DNA of 18,056 bases from Sulfurospirillum sp964466465 (GTDB lineage: Bacteria > Campylobacterota > Campylobacteria > Campylobacterales > Sulfurospirillaceae): contig CAYXNJ010000046.1 of NCBI GenBank assembly GCA_964466465.1, positions 1 through 18,056 of the forward strand. Reading direction: 5' to 3'. Within the stretch, counting starts at the first letter, position 1; each line of letters starts with the position of its first letter. The position numbers and the translations under genes were made by a program. Of the stretch, positions 6,102-12,559 are shown piece after piece. The notes beneath the pieces were generated by a model. It had not been told where the DNA came from. It saw only the letters and a list, made by a program, of their open reading frames with translations, and did not search any database.

Positions 6102-6652
6102 AAAGATATATTGTCAATGTCATTGCCTGTTATTTATGTATATTTCCTCTCTCTTTATGTGCGGATTTAATCAATGAAAATTTATTGGTGAGTGTTCCTG
6201 AAAATTTCAAAGTTGATTTTGAAAAAAAAGAAAAAAATATGACGATGATGGAAATGGTTCCTCTTGATCAAAGCGTTCAGAATTGGACACAAATGGTAAC
6301 CGTACAAGTTTTTTTCAATTTAGCGATCTCATTGGAAGATTTTCAAAAACGATTAAATAAATTATGGACAGCATCGTGTAGTGAATCAGAAAGTATTCCT
6401 ATTGGAGAAGGGACAGAAAATGGCTATTCTTTTATGATATGGCTTCAAGCATGTCCTCTCAATAAAACAACCAATAAACCTGAATTAACATGGTTTAAAA
6501 CCATTCGAGGAAATGATAGCTTATATGTTGTACAAAAGGCATTTAAGTATTCACCAAAAGATGAAGAAGTTGTTTCGCTTATGCGCTATCTTAAAGCAGT
6601 AAAAGTATGTGATTCAAGACTCCCAGAGCGTGCTTGTCCTAAGTCAAATTGA
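6098..6652 (+). CDS. Hypothetical exported protein coupled to the HD hydrolase
   Basis: A 184-residue protein that I do not recognise. It begins with a short basic end (M-K-R) and a hydrophobic stretch to about residue 20 ending 'PLSLCAD', a plausible signal peptide with cleavage after A22. The C21 does not sit in a good lipobox (L at -1), so a lipoprotein is less likely. The mature part is soluble, rich in K/E, with three or four cysteines (in 'ASCSES', 'QACPL', 'KVCD', 'ERACP') that could form disulfides in the periplasm. Start is fixed by the ATGA overlap with the HD gene; a hairpin terminator follows. Confidence 0.6.
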   Translation: MKRYIVNVIACYLCIFPLSLCADLINENLLVSVPENFKVDFEKKEKNMTMMEMVPLDQSVQNWTQMVTVQVFFNLAISLEDFQKRLNKLWTASCSESESIPIGEGTENGYSFMIWLQACPLNKTTNKPELTWFKTIRGNDSLYVVQKAFKYSPKDEEVVSLMRYLKAVKVCDSRLPERACPKSN

Positions 6653-6658
6653 CATCTT

Positions 6659-6685
6659 GAAGAAGAAAAGACAATTTTCTTCTTC
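6659..6685 (+). terminator. 11-bp hairpin terminator after the HD/exported-protein operon
   Basis: Perfect inverted repeat GAAGAAGAAAA-gacaa-TTTTCTTCTTC, starting 7 bases past the stop codon and followed by a pyrimidine/T-rich run (TCTCTTCGTTTT). GC content is low but the stem is perfect. Confidence 0.6.
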
Positions 6686-6788
6686 TCTCTTCGTTTTAAT
6701 TTATATTTACGGATGTATCAGAAAGTAAACTCCTCATTCTCTCCTTTTCTCAATGTTGAAAATCTCATACATTCATCATTCGCGTGAG

Positions 6789-6821
6789 CTACAATGTTTG
6801 TAGATTTAGATTAAGTATAAT
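6789..6821 (+). promoter_or_regulatory. Putative lut promoter with overlapping inverted repeat
   Basis: A perfect TATAAT lies at 6816-6821 in front of lutC. An inverted repeat CTACA-atgtt-TGTAG (6789-6803) lies where a -35 would be, so it could be an operator. The remainder of the 239-base intergenic region (6653-6891) holds the preceding terminator and nothing else I can identify. Confidence 0.4.
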
Positions 6822-6891
6822 TATTTATATTTAATTAAGATTTTGACCGTGCATATCAAAAATAAATCTCACAATAGAAGGAGACGTACAT

Positions 6892-7455
6892 ATGTTTGAA
6901 AATTTCAAAGCAAGGGCTGAGACATCGGGGAACACCGAAGTAAAGCGTTTTGCAACAACCAATGAGGCTCTTGGTTTTATCGAAGAGTTCCTTAAAAATG
7001 AGGAAATTAAAAACGAATCTGGCTCTTATGCTGTTTGGGCAGATAGTCCTATTTTAAAGCAGTTTGACAACCAAGCAATGGCACAAAAGTTTCCTGGTCT
7101 TTATTTTGAAGTCAATAAAGAGCTCGCAAAAGGTGCAAAAGTGGGCATTACCCAGTTAAAATGGGGTTTAGCAGAAACGGGGAGTATGGCACAAGACTCA
7201 ACTGACATCGCTCAACGCTTAGCATCTGCGCTTGCGTGGATTCACGTAGCCATTCTTCCAACATCAAAAATTATTGCAGATATTCCTGCTTTGATGACAA
7301 AGATGCACCCAAAAGATGATAAATACATTACGCTCATTACAGGGGCTAGTAAAACAGCAGATATTGAACGTGTACTTGCCATTGGCGTTCATGGTCCAGA
7401 GCGTTTGGTTATAGTGTGTGTCGATGATTTAGAGTTAGAAGGAGTAGCATCATGA
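6892..7455 (+). CDS. lutC: LutC/LldG, LUD-domain subunit of lactate oxidation
   Basis: A 187-residue LUD-domain protein with the family blocks 'VGITQLKWGLAETGSM' (about residues 83-98), 'HVAILPTSKIIADI', and 'GASKTADIERVLAIGVHGPE' near the end. LutC has no cluster-binding cysteines and acts with LutA and LutB in oxidising L-lactate to pyruvate in the cytoplasm, giving electrons to the respiratory chain. AAGGAG lies 8 bases upstream of the ATG. It overlaps the next gene by ATGA. The usual order is lutA-lutB-lutC; here lutC comes first. Confidence 0.88.
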   Translation: MFENFKARAETSGNTEVKRFATTNEALGFIEEFLKNEEIKNESGSYAVWADSPILKQFDNQAMAQKFPGLYFEVNKELAKGAKVGITQLKWGLAETGSMAQDSTDIAQRLASALAWIHVAILPTSKIIADIPALMTKMHPKDDKYITLITGASKTADIERVLAIGVHGPERLVIVCVDDLELEGVAS

Positions 7456-9578
7456 AACACGATATGTCAGCATCCATCCACAAAGCCCTTGAAAATCAAA
7501 ACCTAGCAGGTATTTTAGACAGATGGAATTACCCAGCAACACGTGCGAAAGCATTTGAAGGTGTTGATTTTGAGGCACTACGTACTCAAATTGCAGATAT
7601 TAAAGGTGAAGCAGCGGGTCATCTTCGTGAACTTGCATACACCTTTAAGAAAAATGCCGAAGCCAATGGCATAAAAGTTTTCATTGCCAATAGCCCAGAA
7701 GCTGCGCGTGAATACATCGCGAATTTGTGTCAAGAAAAAGGTGTTAAAAAAATTGTCAAATCAAAATCAATGGCAACCGAAGAGATCCATCTGAACCATT
7801 TCCTTGATAAGTTTGACATCCAATCTGATGAAACAGATTTGGGTGAATGGATCTGTCAGCTTGCGCATCAAACACCTTCACATATGGTTATGCCTGCACT
7901 TCACTTAACCAAAGAGGAGATTTCAGACCTTTTTGCAGAAGAGACTAAACAACCGCTTGACAATGACATTCAAAAACTCGTTAAAGTTGCACGAAAAGCG
8001 ATTCGTGAAAAGTTCTTTGAAGCCGATATGGGAATTTCAGGAGCGAATATCGCGATTGCAGAGACAGGCTCTATCGTCATCTGTACTAACGAAGGAAATG
8101 CGCGTTTAGTGACAACGCTTCCAAAAATTCACGTTGCATTGGTTGGTCTTGAAAAACTCGTACCTAACTATACCGATGCTGCACCTATTTTAGCGGCACT
8201 CCCACGAAATGCAACCAGTCAGCTTCTTACAAGTTATGCTTCTTTTATCTCTGCACCAACCTTGAATGATGATGGCTCTATGAAAGAGGTACACATTGTC
8301 CTCATGGACAACAATCGTACCAAAATGGCAGAAGATCCAAAGTTCAAAGAAGCACTTCAGTGTATTCGCTGTGCCGCCTGTTTGAACGTATGCCCTGTTT
8401 ATCGTTTGGTGACAGGACACGTGTTTGGTGACATCTATACAGGAGGTATTGGTACGATTTTAACCGCATGGTTCAACAAATTAAAGTCTGCCGAAGACAT
8501 CCAAGCGCTCTGTATCGGTTGTGATAAATGTAAAGAGATATGTGCCGCTAAAATCGACATCCCTGGGCTTATTTTAGAGCTTCGCCATCGTGCGGCGGAT
8601 AAAGAAGGGTTGCCATTTATCTATAAAACTGCACTTGAAGTCATCAATAACCGTAGAGTCTTTCATGGCATGTTGCGTGCGGCTTCTGTTCTTCAAAAAC
8701 CATTTGTCAAAGAAGGTTTCATCCGCCACTTGCCGATGTTCCTCTCAGGTTTATCTGAGTACCGAAGTTTACCTTCTGTTGCTCCTGTACCATTCCGTGA
8801 TCTTTTTAAAACGATTGAGCAACCAAAATGCGATGAAAAAGCAGTCTTTTATGTAGGGTGTGCTCTTGACTTTGTCTATCCCGATGCTGGTGTGGCGATT
8901 GTGAAGATTTTAAATAAAGCAGGCATTGAGGTACTCTTCCCTGAAGAACAATCATGCTGTGGTATTCCTCATTGGGGAAGTGGTTCATTTGATATGGCAG
9001 CGGACGCGGCAGAGCGAAATATCTTGCCTCTCTTAGAAGGTGATCCTAAATACATTGTGGTCAGTTGTGCAAGTTGTACCACTGCTTTAAAAAAAGAGTG
9101 GGCAAAAATCCTCAAAGAGCAACACAGAGAGACATTAATTCCTAAAGCAAATGAAGTCTCGTCACGAACGTATATGTTCACCGAATTGGTTGACAAACTC
9201 ATTAAAGAGAAAAGGCTTACTCCAAAAGAAGGCATTGAACTTCATACGCTTACCTACCATGATTCTTGTCATGCAAAACGTCATGTAGGTGTTTTCAAAG
9301 AGCCTAGAGCTGCGCTGAGTGCTGCTGGTTATGAAATCAAAGAGATGAATGAGTGCGATACGTGCTGTGGTATGGGTGGTTCTTACACTCTTAAACAACC
9401 TGAGATTTCAATGCAAATGCTTAAACGAAAGCTTGAAAACATTGAAGCAACAGGAGCCGAGTTTGTCACTGCTGAATGTCCAGGCTGTTTGATTCAGATA
9501 CGAGGAGGGCTTGATAAATCAGGCTCAAAAATCAAAGCGATTCACCCAGCTGAGCTGATGGTCGATAAGTTCAAATAA
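7452..9578 (+). CDS. LutB-LutA fusion: LUD domain, 2x[4Fe-4S] ferredoxin domain and two CCG domains
   Basis: A 708-residue protein joining two normally separate lactate-utilisation subunits. Residues about 30-300 are a LUD domain (blocks 'SKSMATEEI' and 'GISGANIAIAETGSIVICTN'). Residues 304-364 carry two [4Fe-4S] sets, C304/307/310/314 and C354/357/360/364, as in LutB/LldF. Residues about 465-690 contain two CCG domains as in LutA/LldE: C470, C502-C503-G, C539/C542; then C606, C638-C639-G, C676/C679. CCG domains bind non-cubane or [4Fe-4S] clusters in LutA- and HdrB-type proteins. With LutC next door this is the complete catalytic set for lactate to pyruvate. Whether L- or D-lactate is used cannot be read from sequence. 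No lactate permease or D-lactate dehydrogenase gene is adjacent. Confidence 0.88.
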   Translation: MKHDMSASIHKALENQNLAGILDRWNYPATRAKAFEGVDFEALRTQIADIKGEAAGHLRELAYTFKKNAEANGIKVFIANSPEAAREYIANLCQEKGVKKIVKSKSMATEEIHLNHFLDKFDIQSDETDLGEWICQLAHQTPSHMVMPALHLTKEEISDLFAEETKQPLDNDIQKLVKVARKAIREKFFEADMGISGANIAIAETGSIVICTNEGNARLVTTLPKIHVALVGLEKLVPNYTDAAPILAALPRNATSQLLTSYASFISAPTLNDDGSMKEVHIVLMDNNRTKMAEDPKFKEALQCIRCAACLNVCPVYRLVTGHVFGDIYTGGIGTILTAWFNKLKSAEDIQALCIGCDKCKEICAAKIDIPGLILELRHRAADKEGLPFIYKTALEVINNRRVFHGMLRAASVLQKPFVKEGFIRHLPMFLSGLSEYRSLPSVAPVPFRDLFKTIEQPKCDEKAVFYVGCALDFVYPDAGVAIVKILNKAGIEVLFPEEQSCCGIPHWGSGSFDMAADAAERNILPLLEGDPKYIVVSCASCTTALKKEWAKILKEQHRETLIPKANEVSSRTYMFTELVDKLIKEKRLTPKEGIELHTLTYHDSCHAKRHVGVFKEPRAALSAAGYEIKEMNECDTCCGMGGSYTLKQPEISMQMLKRKLENIEATGAEFVTAECPGCLIQIRGGLDKSGSKIKAIHPAELMVDKFK

Positions 9579-9587
9579 ATCGTTTAT

Positions 9588-9612
9588 AAGGAAGAGCGTT
9601 TTGCTCTTCCTT
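9588..9612. terminator. Strong hairpin terminator between convergent lut and slyD operons
   Basis: Perfect 10-bp stem AAGGAAGAGC-gtttt-GCTCTTCCTT starting 10 bases after the lutBA stop and followed by TTATT on the plus strand. It lies between convergent genes and also begins 4 bases past the slyD-like stop, so it probably works in both directions, best on the plus strand. Confidence 0.8.
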
Positions 9613-9615
9613 TTA

Positions 9616-10086
9616 TTACCTTGCGTATTGCTCTTTGATCTCTTCTTTGGTTGCTTGACGTACATCGGCTACAACACCATGAAAGACAACATCAATGCCC
9701 GCAAAAGGGTGGTTACCATCAAGAACGACATGATCTTTTGTCACTTCTTTTACGATGTAAATGATGCTCTCTTCTTCACCACTGAGTTCATCTTCAATAA
9801 TCTCTTCAAACTGTTCACCAACATGGATGTGGTCGTCAAATTCACTACGAGGTTGTGTAACGACTAAGGTTTCATCGTACTCGCCAAAAGACTCTTTATA
9901 ACTAAGCGCTACTTCGATTTCATCGCCTACGGTTTTGCCCTCTAACGCCTTTTCAACTTTTGCAAAGACATCATTGTATCCGCCATGTAAATATACAAGT
10001 GGTTCATCACCTGTATCAAGAGGTGTTCCTTTTTTATCAAGCACACGGTAACTAAGAGTTACGACGCTATTTTTACCAATTTTCAT
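9616..10086 (-). CDS. slyD: SlyD-type FKBP peptidyl-prolyl isomerase, without His-rich tail
   Basis: A 156-residue FKBP-fold protein with an inserted chaperone (IF) domain: 'SYRVLDKKG' start, 'HGGYNDVFAKVEKALEGKTVGD', the IF segment at about 70-120, then 'VVLDGNHPFAG' and a C-terminal strand. It should catalyse proline isomerisation and assist folding in the cytoplasm. E. coli SlyD also has a His/Cys-rich metal-binding tail used in nickel delivery to hydrogenase; here the protein ends at 'KEQYAR' with no such tail. Its ATG overlaps the stop of the aminotransferase gene (ATGA), so the two are co-translated. Confidence 0.88.
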   Translation of the reverse strand: MKIGKNSVVTLSYRVLDKKGTPLDTGDEPLVYLHGGYNDVFAKVEKALEGKTVGDEIEVALSYKESFGEYDETLVVTQPRSEFDDHIHVGEQFEEIIEDELSGEEESIIYIVKEVTKDHVVLDGNHPFAGIDVVFHGVVADVRQATKEEIKEQYAR

Positions 10087-11204
10087 TTTCTATCCTTTAA
10101 GTAATTTTTGAGTCTTTTGACACCTTCACGCATGTGTTCGATATTTCGGGTATAGGCAAAACGGAGATAGTGGCTTGTGCCATTGCTTCCAAAGTCAATG
10201 CCTGGGGTAGTTGCAACATGGATGGTTTCTAGGAGTTCTTTTGCAAACGCAAAGCTATCATGGGAGTATTTTGAGATGTTCGCCCAGATGTAAAAAGCAC
10301 CTTCTGGTTTTGCATCGATCTCAAAAAGCTCTGAGAGTTCTGCATATAAAAAATCACGTCTTTCTTTAAATTCGGCTTTTATCTCGGCAAGGTAACTCTC
10401 ATCAAATGCTTCAAGAGCGCCGTATTGGCTGAGGGTTGGCGCAGAAATGAAAAGATTTTGTGCGACGATTTCTGCGTGTCGGACTTGCTCTTTTGGCACG
10501 ATAACCCAACCCAAACGCTGTCCTGGCATACAATAGTACTTTGAAAAACCATTGATAACAAAAACATTTTTTCTTCCAAACTCAAGCGCACAATTTGCCT
10601 CTTTTTCATAGGTCAAACCATGATAAAGTTCATCGGAGATAAACGCGATATTGTGGGCTTCACAGTGTTTGATGAGTGCTTTTAGGTTCTCTTTTGTGTA
10701 GATATTGCCTGTTGGATTAGCAGGAGAAGAGATTTGTAGTGCATCGAGTTGATGTGGTTGTAAGTCTTCTACATGTAACTCGAAGTCATCTTCCTTACCA
10801 ATAGGCATAAACAGCGGTTTGATGTCAAGCAGATGTGCAAAGTTTTTATAACAGGGGTATGAAGGGTCACTCATGCCCAGCGTTGCCCCACTTTTCAGCG
10901 TAAGTGCATAAGCGATCAAAAAAGCACCACTGGTTCCTGGTGTTAAAAAGATTTGATCGATGTCTATACTAACGCCATAGGTTGTGGCGTAATGTTGTGC
11001 TATTTTTTCACGAAGAGCGATAAGCCCATGACTTTGAGTATAAGAAAAACGATTGTCATCAATGCTTTGGTGTAATGCTTTTTTTACGTTAGGGGAAGGT
11101 GAAAGGTCGGGCTGACCAATCTCAAAGTGAATACTATCAGGAAACTTTTCAGCTTCTTTGACGATGTCCATAACAATAAAAGAGCTCATTTCTTTGCAAC
11201 GCAT
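10083..11204 (-). CDS. Class I/II PLP-dependent aminotransferase
   Basis: A 373-residue fold type I aminotransferase. Seen: the N-terminal 'FEIGQPDLSPS', N163 in 'PANPTGN', D191 and Y194 in 'SDELYHG', the Schiff-base lysine K222 in 'NGFSKYYCMPGQRLGW', R230, and the substrate-carboxylate arginine in 'HYLRFAYT' near the C terminus. It transfers an amino group between an amino acid and a 2-oxo acid; substrate (aspartate, alanine, aromatic or other) cannot be assigned. AAAGG precedes ATG 11204 by 7 bases. A minus-strand TATAAT at 11233-11238 gives a short leader. The gene is coupled to slyD downstream. Confidence 0.9.
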   Translation of the reverse strand: MRCKEMSSFIVMDIVKEAEKFPDSIHFEIGQPDLSPSPNVKKALHQSIDDNRFSYTQSHGLIALREKIAQHYATTYGVSIDIDQIFLTPGTSGAFLIAYALTLKSGATLGMSDPSYPCYKNFAHLLDIKPLFMPIGKEDDFELHVEDLQPHQLDALQISSPANPTGNIYTKENLKALIKHCEAHNIAFISDELYHGLTYEKEANCALEFGRKNVFVINGFSKYYCMPGQRLGWVIVPKEQVRHAEIVAQNLFISAPTLSQYGALEAFDESYLAEIKAEFKERRDFLYAELSELFEIDAKPEGAFYIWANISKYSHDSFAFAKELLETIHVATTPGIDFGSNGTSHYLRFAYTRNIEHMREGVKRLKNYLKDRK

Positions 11205-11232
11205 AGATTAACCTTTGGATTTAAAAGCGGAC

Positions 11233-11238
11233 ATTATA
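11233..11238 (-). promoter_or_regulatory. Putative -10 element of the aminotransferase-slyD operon
   Basis: A perfect TATAAT on the minus strand, about 29 bases upstream of the aminotransferase start and immediately after the terminator of the preceding yjiA operon. The -35 would lie within that terminator and is not recognisable. Confidence 0.5.
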
Positions 11239-11244
11239 GCGAAA

Positions 11245-11261
11245 AGGAAGCGATGCTTCCT
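11245..11261 (-). terminator. Hairpin terminator of the cstA-yjiX-yjiA operon
   Basis: Stem AGGAAGC-3-GCTTCCT (7 bp) followed on the minus strand by TTTTCGC, beginning 10 bases past the yjiA stop codon. Good GC for this genome. Confidence 0.7.
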
Positions 11262-11271
11262 CCTAAAAAGT

Positions 11272-12321
11272 TTATACAGCTATGGTTTGAAGAAATTGTG
11301 TTTTGAGCTCTTCATAAGGCAAATAACGCCCGATAACCACAAGCAGTGATTTTCGCTCACCCACAAAAGGAGAACCAAAGTCAAACCCAACGACTTTATG
11401 CACACCTTGAACGATGAGACGGCGCTCATCACTATCCACAGCTAAAACACCTTTGTAACGAAGCATATCGTTGCCATAGACTTCAACAAGATTTTCCATA
11501 AAGGCACCGATCTTTTTGATGTCAAGCTCACCCGCTTCAAAAACATAAGAGGTGATGTCATCGCTCCATGATTGGGTTGGTTTTTGAGCACTAAAGCTCT
11601 TAAATTGAATATTTTTGGCGTCTTTCGCTTGGTAAAAACCTTGAGTGACAGTGAGTGTATCGCTAAGATCAAATGCACCAATACCAATCCAAATCTCTTT
11701 AGGAAGTTCACCTTTGCATGCTTCAAAAATTTCTGCTTTAGAGTTAATCGCATTGATGCGAGAAAGAACAAGCTCTTTTTGTGCTTCATCCACACAATCC
11801 GCTTTTGTAAGAATAATGCGATCTGCAAAGCCAATTTGCGAAGCAGCAACGCGGTGTTCATCGAGCTGTTTAATGATGTGGATAGCATCAACAAGTGTTA
11901 TTACCGCATCGAGCATGATGCGTTCACGAATGATTTCATCAACAAAAAAAGCTTGAACAATCGGTGCTGGATCAGCAAGACCTGTAGTTTCTAGTAAAAG
12001 ACGATCTGCCTTAAATGCGCCAGAGTCCATTTTAGCAAGCAATTCGTGAAGTGCTTGGGTTAATTCTCCTCTAATGCTACAGCATACGCAACCATTGCTC
12101 AGTTCGACGATTTCAACATCTTCTGTACTTTTTAAAAGAGCTCCATCCACATTGACCGCACCAAATTCATTTTCAATGATGGCAATGCGCTCACCGTGAT
12201 TGTGTTCTAAAAGGTAGTTAATAAGGGTTGTTTTTCCCGCGCCTAAAAATCCTGTTAAGATCGTAACAGGAAGCGGGGTCGTGTGGTTTAAGATGTCATC
12301 AGCAACAGCGTGAGCTGCCAT
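11272..12321 (-). CDS. yjiA: YjiA-type G3E GTPase (COG0523/CobW family)
   Basis: A 349-residue GTPase from ATG 12321. Seen: Walker A G-F-L-G-A-G-K-T (24-31), 'ENEFG', the metal-binding C78-V-C-C81, 'ETTGLADP' (111-118), base-recognition 'TKAD' (172-175), and the C-terminal COG0523 domain ending around 'RYLPYEELKTQF'. E. coli YjiA binds Zn, Co or Ni at the CxCC-linked site and hydrolyses GTP; its client is unknown. The T-K-x-D form is as in YjiA. Start choice: GGAGGG lies 4 to 5 bases before 12321, whereas the ATG at 12369 would extend deep into yjiX. Position after cstA and yjiX copies the E. coli btsT-yjiX-yjiA order and suggests a role in supporting that transporter. Confidence 0.88.
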   Translation of the reverse strand: MAAHAVADDILNHTTPLPVTILTGFLGAGKTTLINYLLEHNHGERIAIIENEFGAVNVDGALLKSTEDVEIVELSNGCVCCSIRGELTQALHELLAKMDSGAFKADRLLLETTGLADPAPIVQAFFVDEIIRERIMLDAVITLVDAIHIIKQLDEHRVAASQIGFADRIILTKADCVDEAQKELVLSRINAINSKAEIFEACKGELPKEIWIGIGAFDLSDTLTVTQGFYQAKDAKNIQFKSFSAQKPTQSWSDDITSYVFEAGELDIKKIGAFMENLVEVYGNDMLRYKGVLAVDSDERRLIVQGVHKVVGFDFGSPFVGERKSLLVVIGRYLPYEELKTQFLQTIAV

Positions 12322-12499
12322 TTTTCCCTCCATAGCGTGCTTCAACACGTTCTCTGTAAAATTCTTCATAACTCATAGGTGTTTGTTCAGGATGGGTAAG
12401 ACGCATATGTTGCACATAGGTATCGTAGTCAGGTACACCCACCATCAAACGCGCAGCTTGTCCTAAATATTTTCCCGCTTTTGCAAGATTTTCAAACAT
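12299..12499 (-). CDS. YbdD/YjiX family small protein, CstA/BtsT partner
   Basis: A 66-residue protein highly characteristic of YbdD/YjiX: start 'MFENLAKAGKYLGQAARLM', 'GVPDYDTYVQHM', 'HPEQTP', 'YEEFYRER', and the C-terminal 'ARYGG...RCC' (two terminal cysteines). YbdD-type proteins are encoded next to CstA-family transporters and have been reported as needed for their transport activity. AAGGA lies 6 bases upstream of the ATG. A large hairpin separates it from cstA; it overlaps yjiA by 23 bases. Confidence 0.93.
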   Translation of the reverse strand: MFENLAKAGKYLGQAARLMVGVPDYDTYVQHMRLTHPEQTPMSYEEFYRERVEARYGGKNGSSRCC

Positions 12500-12525
12500 C
12501 TTCTATCCTTGTTTTATTAAGATGA

Positions 12526-12555
12526 TTTGACCAAGAGGAAATCCTCTTGGTCAAA
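12526..12555 (-). promoter_or_regulatory. 13-bp intercistronic hairpin between cstA and yjiX
   Basis: TTTGACCAAGAGG and CCTCTTGGTCAAA are perfect complements (13+4+13) starting 4 bases after the cstA stop codon. On the minus strand there is no T-run after it (TCATCTTAAT), and yjiX begins 26 bases later with its own ribosome-binding site. It is therefore more likely an mRNA stabiliser, processing site or partial terminator that sets the cstA:yjiX ratio than a full terminator. Confidence 0.7.
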
Positions 12556-12559
12556 CAAT

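Noticed and set aside
9601..9867. Plus-strand ORF over the slyD gene
   Set aside because: It is antisense to a well-supported FKBP gene and starts within the terminator.
11740..11800. T-K-x-D in place of N-K-x-D in the CobW-family GTPase
   Set aside because: This is the normal form in the YjiA subgroup, so it is not a defect.
11572..11994. 140-residue plus-strand ORF antisense to yjiA
   Set aside because: The opposite strand encodes clear GTPase motifs over the whole stretch; the antisense product has no recognisable features.
12322..12369. Upstream start of yjiA giving 16 more residues
   Set aside because: It lies inside yjiX, lacks a good ribosome-binding site, and ATG 12321 has GGAGGG in place.
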